A DNA stretch of 64,000 nt from Prostheceraeus crozeri (taxonomy: Eukaryota > Platyhelminthes > Polycladida > Euryleptidae), in the NCBI GenBank assembly GCA_907163375.1, contig CAJQUW010007430.1, positions 62,001 to 126,000 of the forward strand, in the 5' to 3' direction. A program made the position numbers and the translations under genes. The notes under the pieces were generated by a model. The model ran no database searches, was not told where the DNA came from, and worked only from the letters and a program-made list of their open reading frames with translations. Below are positions 56,101-64,000 of the stretch, piece by piece. The stretch's first letter is position 1; every line of letters begins with the position of its first letter.

Positions 56101-57092
56101 GTCTCCCATCAGGCAGGTGACAGCCTTGTTACAGCCTAGATCAAATATTTCTTGTAGGAACTTTTAATTGTTGTGACACAGTCGCAACTGGCCGGCCACT
56201 TCGGATCGAAGGTTCAGCTTGACCCCTTGAAAAGTCCATCAAGCAAGCCTTCACTTCAGAAGTTTCTTATCATTACTGAAAGACGTATAGGATGAATTAA
56301 TTCGATGTCATTTTACACATTCGCTGTGAACTTTCATGACAGAGCGCCATCAAAGCGAATTTTGTTGAACAAGCGTGTGATTTTTTTCGCTTTGCATTTC
56401 TTATTGATTATTTGGAATAATTTTTTAGAGGGAAATGCATCACCGAACGAAATTATTCTAATGACACTAATTATTCCCATTTCAATTACAGGAAGTAGGC
56501 ATTCAGGAAGTGATCGATAGCGAATACCCGGAAATTTCTAAGTTAGGTATTCTGCAAGTGGCTGGGGATGATCGCCAAGGTCGAAAGGTTATTGTGTTTT
56601 CCGCTTGTCGACTGCCTCCTAGTAACACGCTAGACCACAAGCTATTGTTGGAATACATCAAAAAGACGTTGGACCAATACGTTGCAAACGACTATACACT
56701 TATTTACTTTCACTACGGCTTCAATAGCAAGAACAAACCGAGCTTCCGCTGGATGCGCCAAGCGTACAGCTACTTGGACAGAAAGTTAGTGATTTGCTTT
56801 TGTAAATATTTTTATGCAGTTAGTTCAGTTTCCATTATTTACAGTTTTAAGAAGAATCTCAAGGCCCTTTATTTAGTTCATCCAACAAATTTCATCAAAT
56901 TCCTGCGAACATTGTTTCAACCGATTATCAGGTGAGTTGCAACCGCTTCCGTTTTCTGTCAATATTTTTAATCCTAGGTTATCTGCTTTCCAGTGTCAAA
57001 TTTGGCCGCAAAGTTTTCTATATTGATTATCTGCATGAGTTACAGGATTATATCCACGTGGACCAATTGCCCATTCCTCAACGAGTTCGCGA
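40907..57092 (+). CDS. ARHGAP1: p50RhoGAP (ARHGAP1-like), 5' part, nine exons
   Basis: A Rho-family GTPase-activating protein that binds phosphoinositides and small GTPases through a Sec14/BCH domain. Exons: 40907-40931, 40989-41108, 41204-41221, 42245-42271, 48423-48449, 48546-48640, 56492-56784, 56845-56931, 56994-57092. All junctions are GT-AG and phases agree throughout, giving about 263 codons with no stop. The start codon has G at -3 and +4. Residues 1-110 are acidic; 111-263 match the ARHGAP1 Sec14 domain block by block. The last exon ends in phase 2, so the proline-rich linker and RhoGAP domain must follow beyond intron 9, past 64000. ARHGAP8 or RhoGAP68F is the same family; orthology to ARHGAP1 is inferred. 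Confidence 0.9.
41204..48449 (+). CDS. ARHGAP1: Three phase-1 microexons (exons 3-5)
   Basis: Exon 3 (41204-41221, 18 nt), exon 4 (42245-42271, 27 nt) and exon 5 (48423-48449, 27 nt) each start and end in phase 1. They add ELEAYE, DEPVHELDA and DELLKSIEE. Each is bounded by AG and by GTGAGT, GTAAGA or GTACAG. Any one could be skipped without breaking the frame. The encoded pieces are all acidic and similar in style, as if duplicated. Intron 4 is about 6.2 kb. Confidence 0.75.
41222..42244. other. RhoGAP intron 3
   Basis: AT-rich intron of 1.02 kb with a TA run near 41949-41966. No other gene or element end seen. Confidence 0.6.
42272..44489. other. RhoGAP intron 4, first part
   Basis: AT-rich. 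From about 44185 a GGGCCTAAATATTT-type, GGGCC-rich stretch looks like a decayed repeat. Around 43080-43150 the minus strand has a faint tRNA-like A-box phrase but no B box. No gene. Confidence 0.45.
44490..44700. repeat. Diverged repeat shared with 39660-39835
   Basis: Shares TTTGAAATTTTGTCTTTCGA-like and GAAAATCTCGGAAAGTCCAC blocks with 39660-39835, same orientation, then ATCGATTAATCG-type sequence common at hAT-like ends. Old and incomplete. Confidence 0.4.
44701..48422. other. RhoGAP intron 4, remainder
   Basis: AT-rich except for a GC-richer 0.5-kb stretch at about 45640-46150 with no recognisable frame, possibly a retrocopy or SINE/LINE piece. Exon 5 follows a polypyrimidine run ending CTCCTCCCCCTCCAG. 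Confidence 0.45.
48546..48640 (+). CDS. ARHGAP1: RhoGAP exon 6
   Basis: Begins after CTTACTGCAG and encodes EDHEAEMFRSGRMTPDGLID followed by EDFEEELGSPAQ, ending in phase 0 at CCTGCACAG before GTTTG. It links the acidic region with the Sec14 domain. The next intron is 7.85 kb and packed with transposons. Confidence 0.85.
50065..51478 (-). mobile_element. Tc1-like element, complete ends
   Basis: Left end CACTAAATTCCAAAAGACTT, right end read inward CACTAAATTCCAGAAGACTT, continuing with GCCGCACT/GTCGCACT, and TA on both sides (50063-50064, 51479-51480). Length 1414 bp. It sits in a TA microsatellite. The single gene is on the minus strand. Confidence 0.92.
50191..51234 (-). pseudogene. Tc1-like D34E transposase, one stop codon
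   Basis: The open frame runs 51234-50338 (298 codons): helix-turn-helix with VPEIAKMLKVDRRTIQRWKK, a second one with VSLQTVYRRLR, then catalytic VIFSDESRF, NFQDDNAPAHRS and SPDLNPIEHLW, with 34 residues between the last two. A TGA after RISKR interrupts it. The same frame then continues with HIDSLKSLEEAIVEEWNAIP, ending VITAKGSHTRY and a TAG at 50191-50193. All three catalytic residues are present, and the single stop is the only damage I see. Confidence 0.92.
51515..53252 (+). mobile_element. mariner-like element with 140-bp inverted repeats
   Basis: The ends (CGTGGTGTGATCCAAAATGT) stand between TA pairs. The inverted repeats extend 140 bp (51515-51654 and about 53113-53252) with a single difference that I can see (GGTCGCC/GGTTGCC). 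Most mariners have about 28-bp ends. Length 1738 bp. The element sits in a TA-rich tract, directly beside the Tc1 at 50065-51478. Near-identical arms point to a recent insertion or arm homogenisation. Confidence 0.92.
51900..52955 (+). pseudogene. mariner-like D34D transposase, broken
   Basis: N-terminal part (51900-52466) has EYRSVIRYLLIRGFANGDIL and GRPQEIPEEKSS then TIRELSRELRISYHSCHDII, and catalytic ILTEDETP. The second frame (from about 52439) has LMLTVFWNASGIQLVDFADK and LLHDNAPIHTS. The third (52725-52955) has PPYSPDLAPSDFYLF and ends TNANGSYIEK. The second and third Asp are 34 residues apart once one inserted base is allowed for. There are two frame changes and one stop in all. The damage contrasts with the nearly perfect terminal repeats. 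Confidence 0.88.
53256..53345. repeat. TATTA-type AT microsatellite
   Basis: About 90 bases of TATAT/TATTA repeats on the right side of the mariner-like element; the left side is a pure TA run. This AT-rich tract is the target region of both nested elements. Confidence 0.9.
55150..55480 (+). mobile_element. LINE 3' tail, opposite to the LINE at 48725-54970
   Basis: The plus frame 55157-55342 reads FEDHPLRIFCDERTEVMCRN then KRPKAKTKRFLNYFIKFCK. It resembles FERNNDQPLRVMFCERME of the minus-strand LINE just before it, so both belong to related LINEs. A 3' untranslated stretch follows and ends AAATAAAGAATTTTGAATTT. Heavily 5'-truncated. Confidence 0.5.
55594..56265 (-). pseudogene. Tc1/mariner transposase remnant
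   Basis: The minus frame 55881-55594 reads VERSSCLIEI..., RFITPRSQDYCRKLLIWGAI and ETMNSERYVRVLKEHAYPLT. This is the middle of a Tc1-type catalytic domain between the first and second catalytic blocks, close in style to the family at 6111-7746 (TMNSERYV occurs in both). Sequence up to 56265 holds eroded helix-turn-helix traces such as SGRPVATVSQQL. No terminal repeats were found, and frames are broken at several points. It lies in RhoGAP intron 6. Confidence 0.65.
56492..57092 (+). CDS. ARHGAP1: RhoGAP exons 7-9, Sec14/BCH domain
   Basis: Exon 7 (56492-56784) encodes VIDSEYPEISKLGILQVAGD, GRKVIVFSACRLPPSNTLDH, YIKKTLDQYVANDYTLIYFH and KPSFRWMRQAYSYLDR. Exon 8 (56845-56931) encodes FKKNLKALYLVHPTNFIKFL then FQPII. 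Exon 9 (56994-57092) encodes VKFGRKVFYIDYLHELQDYI then PIPQRVRE. These match human ARHGAP1 (GRKIIVFSACRMPPSHQLDH, KKNIKALYIVHPTMFIKTL, FKFGQKIFYVNYLSELSEHV) closely enough that the family is not in doubt. The two inner introns are only 60 and 62 bp. Confidence 0.95.
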
Positions 57093-57911
57093 GTAAGTGC
57101 AAAATTGAATAAATATCGGATACGATAGTGAAATCAGGAGTCAATTTGCCTAGTAGTAAAGTTAATGGATCTGAACCGATTTATCACCCGATTAAGTAAA
57201 TTATATGAAATTCAACCAAATATTCAGATGTAGTGTACTGCACTCACAGGTTCGTCCTTCTGATGTCCGTCTACTAACTAGGTCTGCATCTCATCTGAAT
57301 TTTAGATTTTCCACAAATAATAGCAAACGCATTTCAGCAATCATACAAGGTTAGCCAAATGCAGATCTATGATTCGGGTAGCAATGTTTCCCCAATATCA
57401 TGATTGTAATACTGTTTTACTTATTGCAAGTATCCACAGTATCTGTGGGTGAAGGTTTAACACTTGGAGAGGCATTCAAGTACAAATATCCCAATAGTGC
57501 ATTAAATGCACCAGAATTAAATTATAATGGCAAATTTAGATATGTCAGTATACTATTTCTCATCAGCTGTTAGCTGTCACAAGTAGATATGCACACTGAA
57601 CGTCATAAATTTTGCAACAATTGAAAATCTATTTAATTTGATTAGATTCCACTTATATTTATAGCTTCCTGGGTATCATGATCTTGTACGCCTTTACTAT
57701 AGTCCATCACAACTATGTAAGACGAACTTTAAAGCACCTTGACCCTGTCTGAATGAATGAATGTATGCTACTGAATGAGGCATTGTCAAAAATTGTCAAA
57801 TGTGGATGTCTTGCCCACAATTGCTTGCACGATCGAGATTGCCTTGCAGTCTGTTTCGTCGCGAGATCTGGATTTGCGATCGTCGCCTCAGTTGCCATCT
57901 CACTCACCCAT

Positions 57912-58316
57912 ATAAATTCAAATCCTCTAAAAGCCGATCACTTAGCAACTATAATGCAGAAAATCAGCCAAGACTGCGCTATTGAGCAGATATCTAAATA
58001 GAGAAGCCTGAACTCTCTAAATCACTCCTCGCCAGCACTAACGTTGCCATCAGAAACTTTTGAAACCATTTCACAAATTTGGCATTTTTTGATTGATCGG
58101 CTCATAAGTTTTGACTTTCTTCGTATTTTCAGTTGAATAGTGCAATGATTTTCAGTGAATTCAAATTGATCGCGACACATCGGTTTTTAATAAGAAAACT
58201 GATGTGTAGATGTAGAGATTAAATTTGCTTTTTAGATTATCTGCTCAACAGCTCAAAGGTCTTGGTGCTATTTGCATTATGGTTGCTAAGTGATCGGCTT
58301 TTAAAGGATTTGAACT
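57912..58316. repeat. Fold-back repeat in intron 9
   Basis: The left arm (about 57912-58000) and right arm (about 58230-58316) are reverse complements around a 230-bp centre. They share AAAAGCCGATCACTTAGCAA / TTGCTAAGTGATCGGCTTTT and AAATTCAAATCCT / AGGATTTGAACT. Probably a MITE. Non-coding. Confidence 0.75.
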
Positions 58317-58587
58317 GATGTGGAGTGCTGCGGTTTCGTTTTGAAAAGCTCAAGTTTGACATTTTTGGATGATCAATTGAATTCACCGGGTAAATTTGTA
58401 ATTTTTGGCTGCGTTTAGAAAGAGAATTAACCAATAGATTGATTGAAAATTCTGATTTCACGACGATTCATGACTGTGTATGAAGCAGGCTGCAAGGCCA
58501 TGTCCTTAACATCATGAGGATGGGTTAGCAATGTTGATCAGTCTCAAGTGACGAATCATTAAGCGTAGCGAATGGTATAGTGTAACT

Positions 58588-58677
58588 GCCGAGTCGGCGC
58601 AGATTTAATGCAAAATGGACAGGCTCAGCTCGTCTCTGCACTTGAGGCTGTTTTTCATTTGCGCTACTCGGCAGTTG
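58588..58677. repeat. Stem-loop with ACTGCCGAGT arms
   Basis: ACTGCCGAGT...GCGCA (58588 onward) mirrors TGCGCTACTCGGCAGT (to 58677), with a short loop containing GGACAGGCTCAGCTCGTCTC. GC-rich for this region. Function unknown; may be part of a small element. Confidence 0.55.
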
Positions 58678-59329
58678 TGCTCGTTCTCGGCAGGTTAGAC
58701 GATCGTCGTACAAGCAATTGTGGGTCGGAAATTAAGAACGGTAATGTAGCTATTTTTAGACTAATCATCTGCTTTTGTTAATTTTTCTTGCACGTCATCG
58801 ATGGTGTCAATGAAACTTCGCATCGTTTGAATCCACTGTTTCTCATCGTTCCGAACATCTCATCATTGTGATCAATCACCGTCACATCCGTCGATATCTT
58901 CGTTTTTGTGCTCATTCTCACCGATTCATCGTGATCAGTGTTAATTTATCACTATCTGCCTGCTGACAATGTTGTGTATGTCCACTTGCACGGACATCAT
59001 ACCTTGATCTCACTGTCAATCGAACATATTACAAGACGATCTTGCATATCATGACGCTGTGTTGATCCGGTGGTCAGATGGCCTGAATTTTGGTTTTCCA
59101 CGCCTAAGAGACCGTGTTCGATTTTGTGACAACCGTCGCTGCACCATGTTGCGGTCATTTTCAATACCATTTACTTTAATGACTAATGCACAGAATTAGA
59201 TTCATCTGCGCGCGCTTCCGAGGCAGATAAACAAAATATTTAATTCTGTGGACTAATGTGACGCGGAAGCGTTCGCGATCTGGATCTGCACAATGAACTC
59301 ATGTCAATGAGTTGAAGCAAGCAGGGTTG

Positions 59330-59420
59330 CCAACAGGTCACTATTTAGTGACTAGTCACTATTAGTAACTATTTGGTCACTTTTTTTGTCAAGTCACTGC
59401 AAAATAGTGACTATTTTTTG
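59330..59420. mobile_element. hAT-like element end with AGTGAC repeats
   Basis: CAGGGTTGCCAAC at 59330 has the look of a hAT terminal repeat, and is followed by TCACTATTTAGTGAC, TAGTCACTAT, GGTCACTTTT and AGTGACTATT. AGTGACTA recurs near 59895-59935 and 60247. Dense subterminal motifs of this sort are usual for hAT transposases. The other end is not seen before 64000. It could be the left end of the element whose transposase lies at 61486-63700. Confidence 0.5.
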
Positions 59421-61485
59421 TAAATCATTTGACGATTTTATATCAAAAATATTTAGAATCGGTCCATAAATCGGACAAAACGCAAACATAACTCAATTTA
59501 CATAATATTTTACCTACACTTAAGTGTACATATTTTATTAATCGGTATGCGGCTGGTATTTCATTTTGTTGTATCTACAGTCATAGTAGGAATTTTCAGG
59601 TTTTTCGTCATAACATCTTGCAGATTCTATGAAGTACTGGGAGAACCTTTCATTAAGGTATGATCACGCCGCTGAGTTGCATTTGTTATGGAATGTGAAG
59701 ATTAAAATTCATGATATACGAAATCTGGTTACATTTTCGGTTTTCCTATGAGAGCAAGTACCTGCTATCAATTACAGAAGAAGTAAATGTGTTGGAAAAT
59801 TTGGAAAATGATAGGAAAAATTGCTTTTCTGGATAATTACCGAGATGCCATATCAAACGTTGGGTCCGCTATTCTGGTCAAGACGAATATGTGTAATGGA
59901 GTGACTATCCTTGATTTAGTGACTATTACGCAATGTTAATGTCATTCTATTGAATGACAAGCATGTAGTAGGCATACATGTCGTAATACATGTGTTGTAC
60001 AATTGGACATGTATGACTTAACTTAGTTGCATTTTTCTACGTGGATTCATGAATAAATGGATGCTACATACATTTGATGTTTTCATTGTTTTTGTTACTT
60101 GTTATCATGGTTATTTCGCGTTTCGAAGTTTGGAAGCTTTCTTTGCAGTATCATGTATAGGTCCAAGATTGCAAATTTATAATGATACATTCATCATGGC
60201 TAATCGAAGTAGCTGACATGAAAGGGACCAATAAATGATGATTGCAGTGACTAATTTGGCTTTCAGAAGGAACTACATCGGTGAGTTTTGTTTTTGTTTA
60301 TCTCGTTAAATTCATGTACACGTAAATGATATTACGATGTTGATGTAATAATTTACATTATGAGCATATAACAATGAATACTGTGTATTTTATTTTATCA
60401 TGTTTATTGTATCGAAACATAAATACATTAATAACATAAATACTTGTATTCGCATCATACACTGTTTATAATACGTTTGCTGAACGTTAGATACGATACC
60501 TTTACGAACATTAGAGACCTGAGAACTACATGTGATAATAAAGAGCTATCTTCTTTCACAGTTTTAAAGTGCTGATAGATTTTTACAAGTTTAAATATTG
60601 AAACATATTTCAATCTCAAACGTGGAAAATCAAATAACAATCATAAAGGGTTGTCATAACAGCAGTGAAATCTTGTTTCTGACGATTTCCATTATGGTAA
60701 CTCATCATACTCGTCGTAAATATTTTGGCGAACACTGCATATTTTATACCACCAGACGTAAACAAGCCCATTGCCTTTTTCAGAATCTTTTTGTCTGTCA
60801 TAATTTTGTTAATTGATTATATTTTAATTTTGATGACTTTCAATAATCTAATTACATGTAGAAGTAAACTTCGGTGAAAACAATTAGTGGCTGGGGTTGC
60901 AATGCAAGCGCAGTCGAATTTACTTCAATATGAATTCGTAGAGAAATTACAATTTTCTACAAATTATTTGTACCCATTCCGTCAGAGAGTTAGCATCAGT
61001 CTGTCATCATTCAATGATGGCATATTTGGTTACAGTATGTAGTATGTGTATTGTGTATGTTTAAACTGTTAGACATGATCAGCAAATAATTCAGAGCATA
61101 CAGTTAAATCAACTTTGTGATTCTATAAAGTAGGCATGGTAATGTATGGCATAATGTAGGTCTTGTATGATCGATGATATCTTGCAAAAGTAAGGAGAAG
61201 TATGTGTGATAAAATCCAGTAGGCCCTACTCAAAAATTTTCATGTGGGAGTCGCTGAAAATAGCTCGGAAATGTTGCATCCGTTTAACATATTGTACTGC
61301 AAGCGCACTTGTCAAATAGAATACCACGGTCTTTTACATACACAAATATTGCCTTAAGTTCTTTTAGTACAATGGACAGAAATGAACAACCTATTCTTCA
61401 TAAATATGTAGATGAGATCTAAGAAGCATACCCTTTAATTCAACAATTACACGTATATATCGATGAAATTTGTGAAATGGTTTTC
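59421..61485. other. No gene recognised; possible 5' part of a hAT-like element
   Basis: AT-rich, short chance frames only. A T/C-rich tract ending TTTTCAG at 61491-61497 could be a splice acceptor for the transposase, with an earlier exon unseen in this stretch. Confidence 0.4.
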
Positions 61486-63700
61486 TTCTCTTTTCAGATA
61501 TAGGAAAGTGTTCGTTTAGCTCGAGGGTGACTGAAAAATATCCATGGGCTGTCGCTGTACCTGGTAACATTTATGTTGCACGATGCAAACTCGACAATAA
61601 AGTGATAAACATCAAATCTGGGTTTCAAAAATTGCATCAACATTCTGTCTCAGATGTACATATAAGTGTTTCAGATGCATCGCAAACCAGCATTTCCACA
61701 TCTTTAAGTCGCATGAAGTCAGAAGCAGATTTGAAAGCCACAGCTACTTTTTTTCAATTCTTAAAATTGTAATGGACGGCGGATCTTTTTTGTCATCCGA
61801 TCCGTGTGCAACTGGTAGAGATTTTTACGTAAAAATGTTCTCTGACACGAAATGTGCTATAAGTTGTGGACGCACGAAGCCTGAATATGTCATTACTCAC
61901 GCTGTGGCTCCATTTTTTCTTAAAGAATTGACTGAAAATGTTAACAAACGGTACGGGTTACATTTCGACGAGTCATCTTACAATGATAAAGTGAGACTCG
62001 AAATCCATCTATGTTATATGGAAGCAGATGGGGCGAGAAAAATCCGTTACTTGAAGACTGTCGAATTAGAGCCGAAAATAGATTTGGAGAAGGATTTCCT
62101 CTTAAATGACAATAAAATCAGTAAAAAATTTGAAGATAATGGATAGTGAAACAGTGTTCGACGAAGTCATAAATGCACTATCCAACTTCCAACTTGATAT
62201 TGCGAACTTAACGTACATAATGACAGACAATTGTGCAACTATGCAAGGCTCCAAAACTGGCGTGATTGCAAGATTAAGAGAGGTCTCTTGCAATCTGATT
62301 GATTTCCCTGGATGTAGTTGCCACAATATTCATTTGCTCTGTAATGAGGAAATTAAACGTGATTCAGAAGGCATTCTCAAGATGATTGTTAGATTCGTAG
62401 AGTTATTTTCTGACTATCTGAACACCTCTCATAAAGCTAGATTTCTCTTCAAAAAGTCTTCAAAGGTTCTTGGAACTAAATGCATATACTCATTTAGCCC
62501 CACTAGATTTCTCGATATTTTTCGTGTGATGGAAAATATTCTGGATCAGTTCCCAATTGTGTTAAAACTTACACAACTTTCCAACATTCAAGAATTGAAA
62601 AATATTGTCAACCAAAACTGCGCTTTGATTCATATCGACCAGTTCGTGATTCATCACAAACCAATGCATGATTTGACTGCCGCATTTCAGTCCAAGGAAT
62701 TAAGCATTCATACCACATTAGAACTGGTTTTGAGTTTCTTGTCAAAATTAAGGTTTCGCTTAGGGGTTTCAGCAAATTTCCAGACTCACAGTTATTATCA
62801 TAAATTGTTTGATGGAGAAGATGAACCAATAAATATTGATTAAAAAAACAAAGGTATATTTTTTCTGAGACGCACGACCATGTGATGTCTAAATTGCAAA
62901 CTTTAAGTGACCAAGACATAGATCGCATTCCAAACTTGTGGAATTCTTATAATGAGGAGTTATATTCTCGGGTTTTGAAGCGGTTTCAGAGTTTTCTGCA
63001 GTCTAGTATAACTCGAGGCTGTCACGTATTCCACTTCAAACTCTCTGAGGTCACACCGTCGGGAAAGAAAAAGTTTGCTGAGCTGGCAAAAGCATTCAAT
63101 GTTCATGCTATTACAGTGATTGATGAATTATGCGAACTTCAGGCTCATAATCCCGATTGTACTTTGATTGATCTTTTCCGCCGATCCAGGACAGCACCTG
63201 TTCACTCAAACTACCCAAAATTGATGGAACTCACAGAATCTTATTTGTTGGTTGTAACTCACAATATGGACGTTGAACGCGGTTTTTCCGTAATGAAAAC
63301 CGCTGAAACAGTCCAACAAAACAAGATGAGACCAATTTTGTACGACTCTGTGCGATTTGTGAGAGATCGATCCTACAATCCACCGAAGTCCTTATTGAAT
63401 GATGTTCAATCTGCTGGTTCGAATTACAGGAAAGAGTCTGCGAAATTGGCCGCGGTGAACAAGGAGCGCCTTGTTCAAGGGTCCTCCTTGCGAGAAACCT
63501 TGAGCGTCTTCAAAAGACACACTTCAAAAGAGCTGAAAAGAGACATTGACCAAGTGGAAATGGAGATTTTTGAAACGCGGAAACGGATAGTGGATCTGGA
63601 ACAAAAAAGGCGCAGGTTGCACTTGGAACAAACGAACGAGTCTTCACGAACAACTACGATTTCAAATAAAATCATAGACTCAATGTTTTCTTCGAACTGA
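61486..63700 (+). pseudogene. hAT-like transposase, frames broken
   Basis: Four plus-strand frames in order. 61527-61772 resembles a BED-type zinc finger (YPWAVAVP ... ARCKLDNK ... HQHSVSDVH), although its second Cys is Asp. 61772-62146 has ITHAVAPFFLKELTENVNKR and GLHFDESSYND with the first catalytic Asp. 62106-62843 has YIMTDNCATMQGSKTG and FPGCSCHNIHLLC with the second. 62882-63700 has the dimerisation block NMDVERGFSVMKT and a charged coiled tail. About three frame breaks separate them. The same family left a remnant at 34246-35380. The gene is not expected to make full-length protein. Confidence 0.8.
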
Positions 63701-64000
63701 TATCCCTATCGTTATGTTTGGTATCGCTGTCCCAAGTGAACTTTCTAGCATGTGTTGATATTTCAACAAGTTTTCATGATCATATCGCACTTCGATGGCC
63801 TTTTGTTTTTATCTCATGTACTTTTAGGTTTCAATTAGGTGAAGTACGTGCTACATACACGTATTTATACCTATGTATAATGGTGCCATCCAAAATTAGA
63901 TAAGTCACCCTCTATGCACGAATCTCGAAGTAAATTTCGAAGTACTCATGCAAGATTGTACTCGAAAACGCCGTAAATTTCAAATATTCTTTCGTCAAAG
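63701..64000. other. No gene recognised
   Basis: May be the 3' side of the hAT-like element. No terminal repeat matching CAGGGTTGCC was found before the window ends. Confidence 0.45.

Larger units (their letters stand above)
57093..59325. other. RhoGAP intron 9, first part
   Basis: No exon recognised. Two fold-backs are present and listed separately. Near 59072-59140 a TGGTCAGATGGCCTG...GTGTTCGATTTTG stretch has faint tRNA-like A and B boxes. 57093 begins with a good GTAAGT donor. Confidence 0.5.

Noticed and set aside
57093-61490. Search for a RhoGAP-domain exon in intron 9
   Set aside because: No frame resembling the Arg-finger region of RhoGAP domains was found between exon 9 and the hAT-like gene; the domain is expected outside the window.

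Overview
The window is nuclear DNA of an animal, most likely an invertebrate. It is AT-rich, its one recognisable host gene is split by GT-AG introns, and it is crowded with eukaryotic transposable elements: piggyBac, Tc1/mariner, hAT-like, Crypton, several LINEs, Penelope-like fragments, tRNA-like SINEs and MITEs. Nothing in it looks bacterial. The species cannot be named from the sequence alone.

Host gene: from 40907 on the + strand runs the first part of a p50RhoGAP (ARHGAP1/ARHGAP8/RhoGAP68F type) gene. Nine coding exons (40907-57092, about 263 codons) give an acidic N-terminal region built partly from three tiny phase-1 exons, followed by the Sec14/BCH lipid-binding domain. The RhoGAP domain expected after it is not seen and should lie beyond 64000.

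Layout: 1-6110 is mostly gene-free, with a TA-flanked MITE and a GC-rich island. 6111-7746 is a broken Tc1 element. 8756-13600 is a LINE on the minus strand, split at a TTAA by a whole piggyBac element (9313-11464). 14862-14913 is a perfect 52-bp palindrome. 15000-16022 is a Crypton tyrosine recombinase remnant abutted by a Tc1 end. 16640-23000 holds LINE 3' ends, a dispersed 1-kb repeat and a head-to-head pair of tRNA-like SINEs. 23690-29467 is framed by two inverted Penelope-like fragments that enclose a CCTGCCCCAC array, a 124-bp satellite and a 195-bp triplication. 32019-33710 is a long inverted-repeat unit with Penelope-like coding sequence, one arm of which carries a LINE tail. 33914-38477 is a hAT-like element holding a mariner that in turn holds a Tc1.

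Intron 6 of the host gene (48641-56491) is a nest: a LINE is split by a roughly 5.2-kb block with inverted CAGACCACCCAG ends, and that block carries a Tc1 and a mariner with 140-bp, nearly identical inverted repeats. Intron 9 carries fold-back repeats and a second hAT-like transposase (61486-63700).

Apart from the RhoGAP gene, every recognisable coding stretch is transposon-derived, and nearly all of it is broken. Element ends come from matching inverted or direct repeats read by eye; family names come from protein motifs read by eye.
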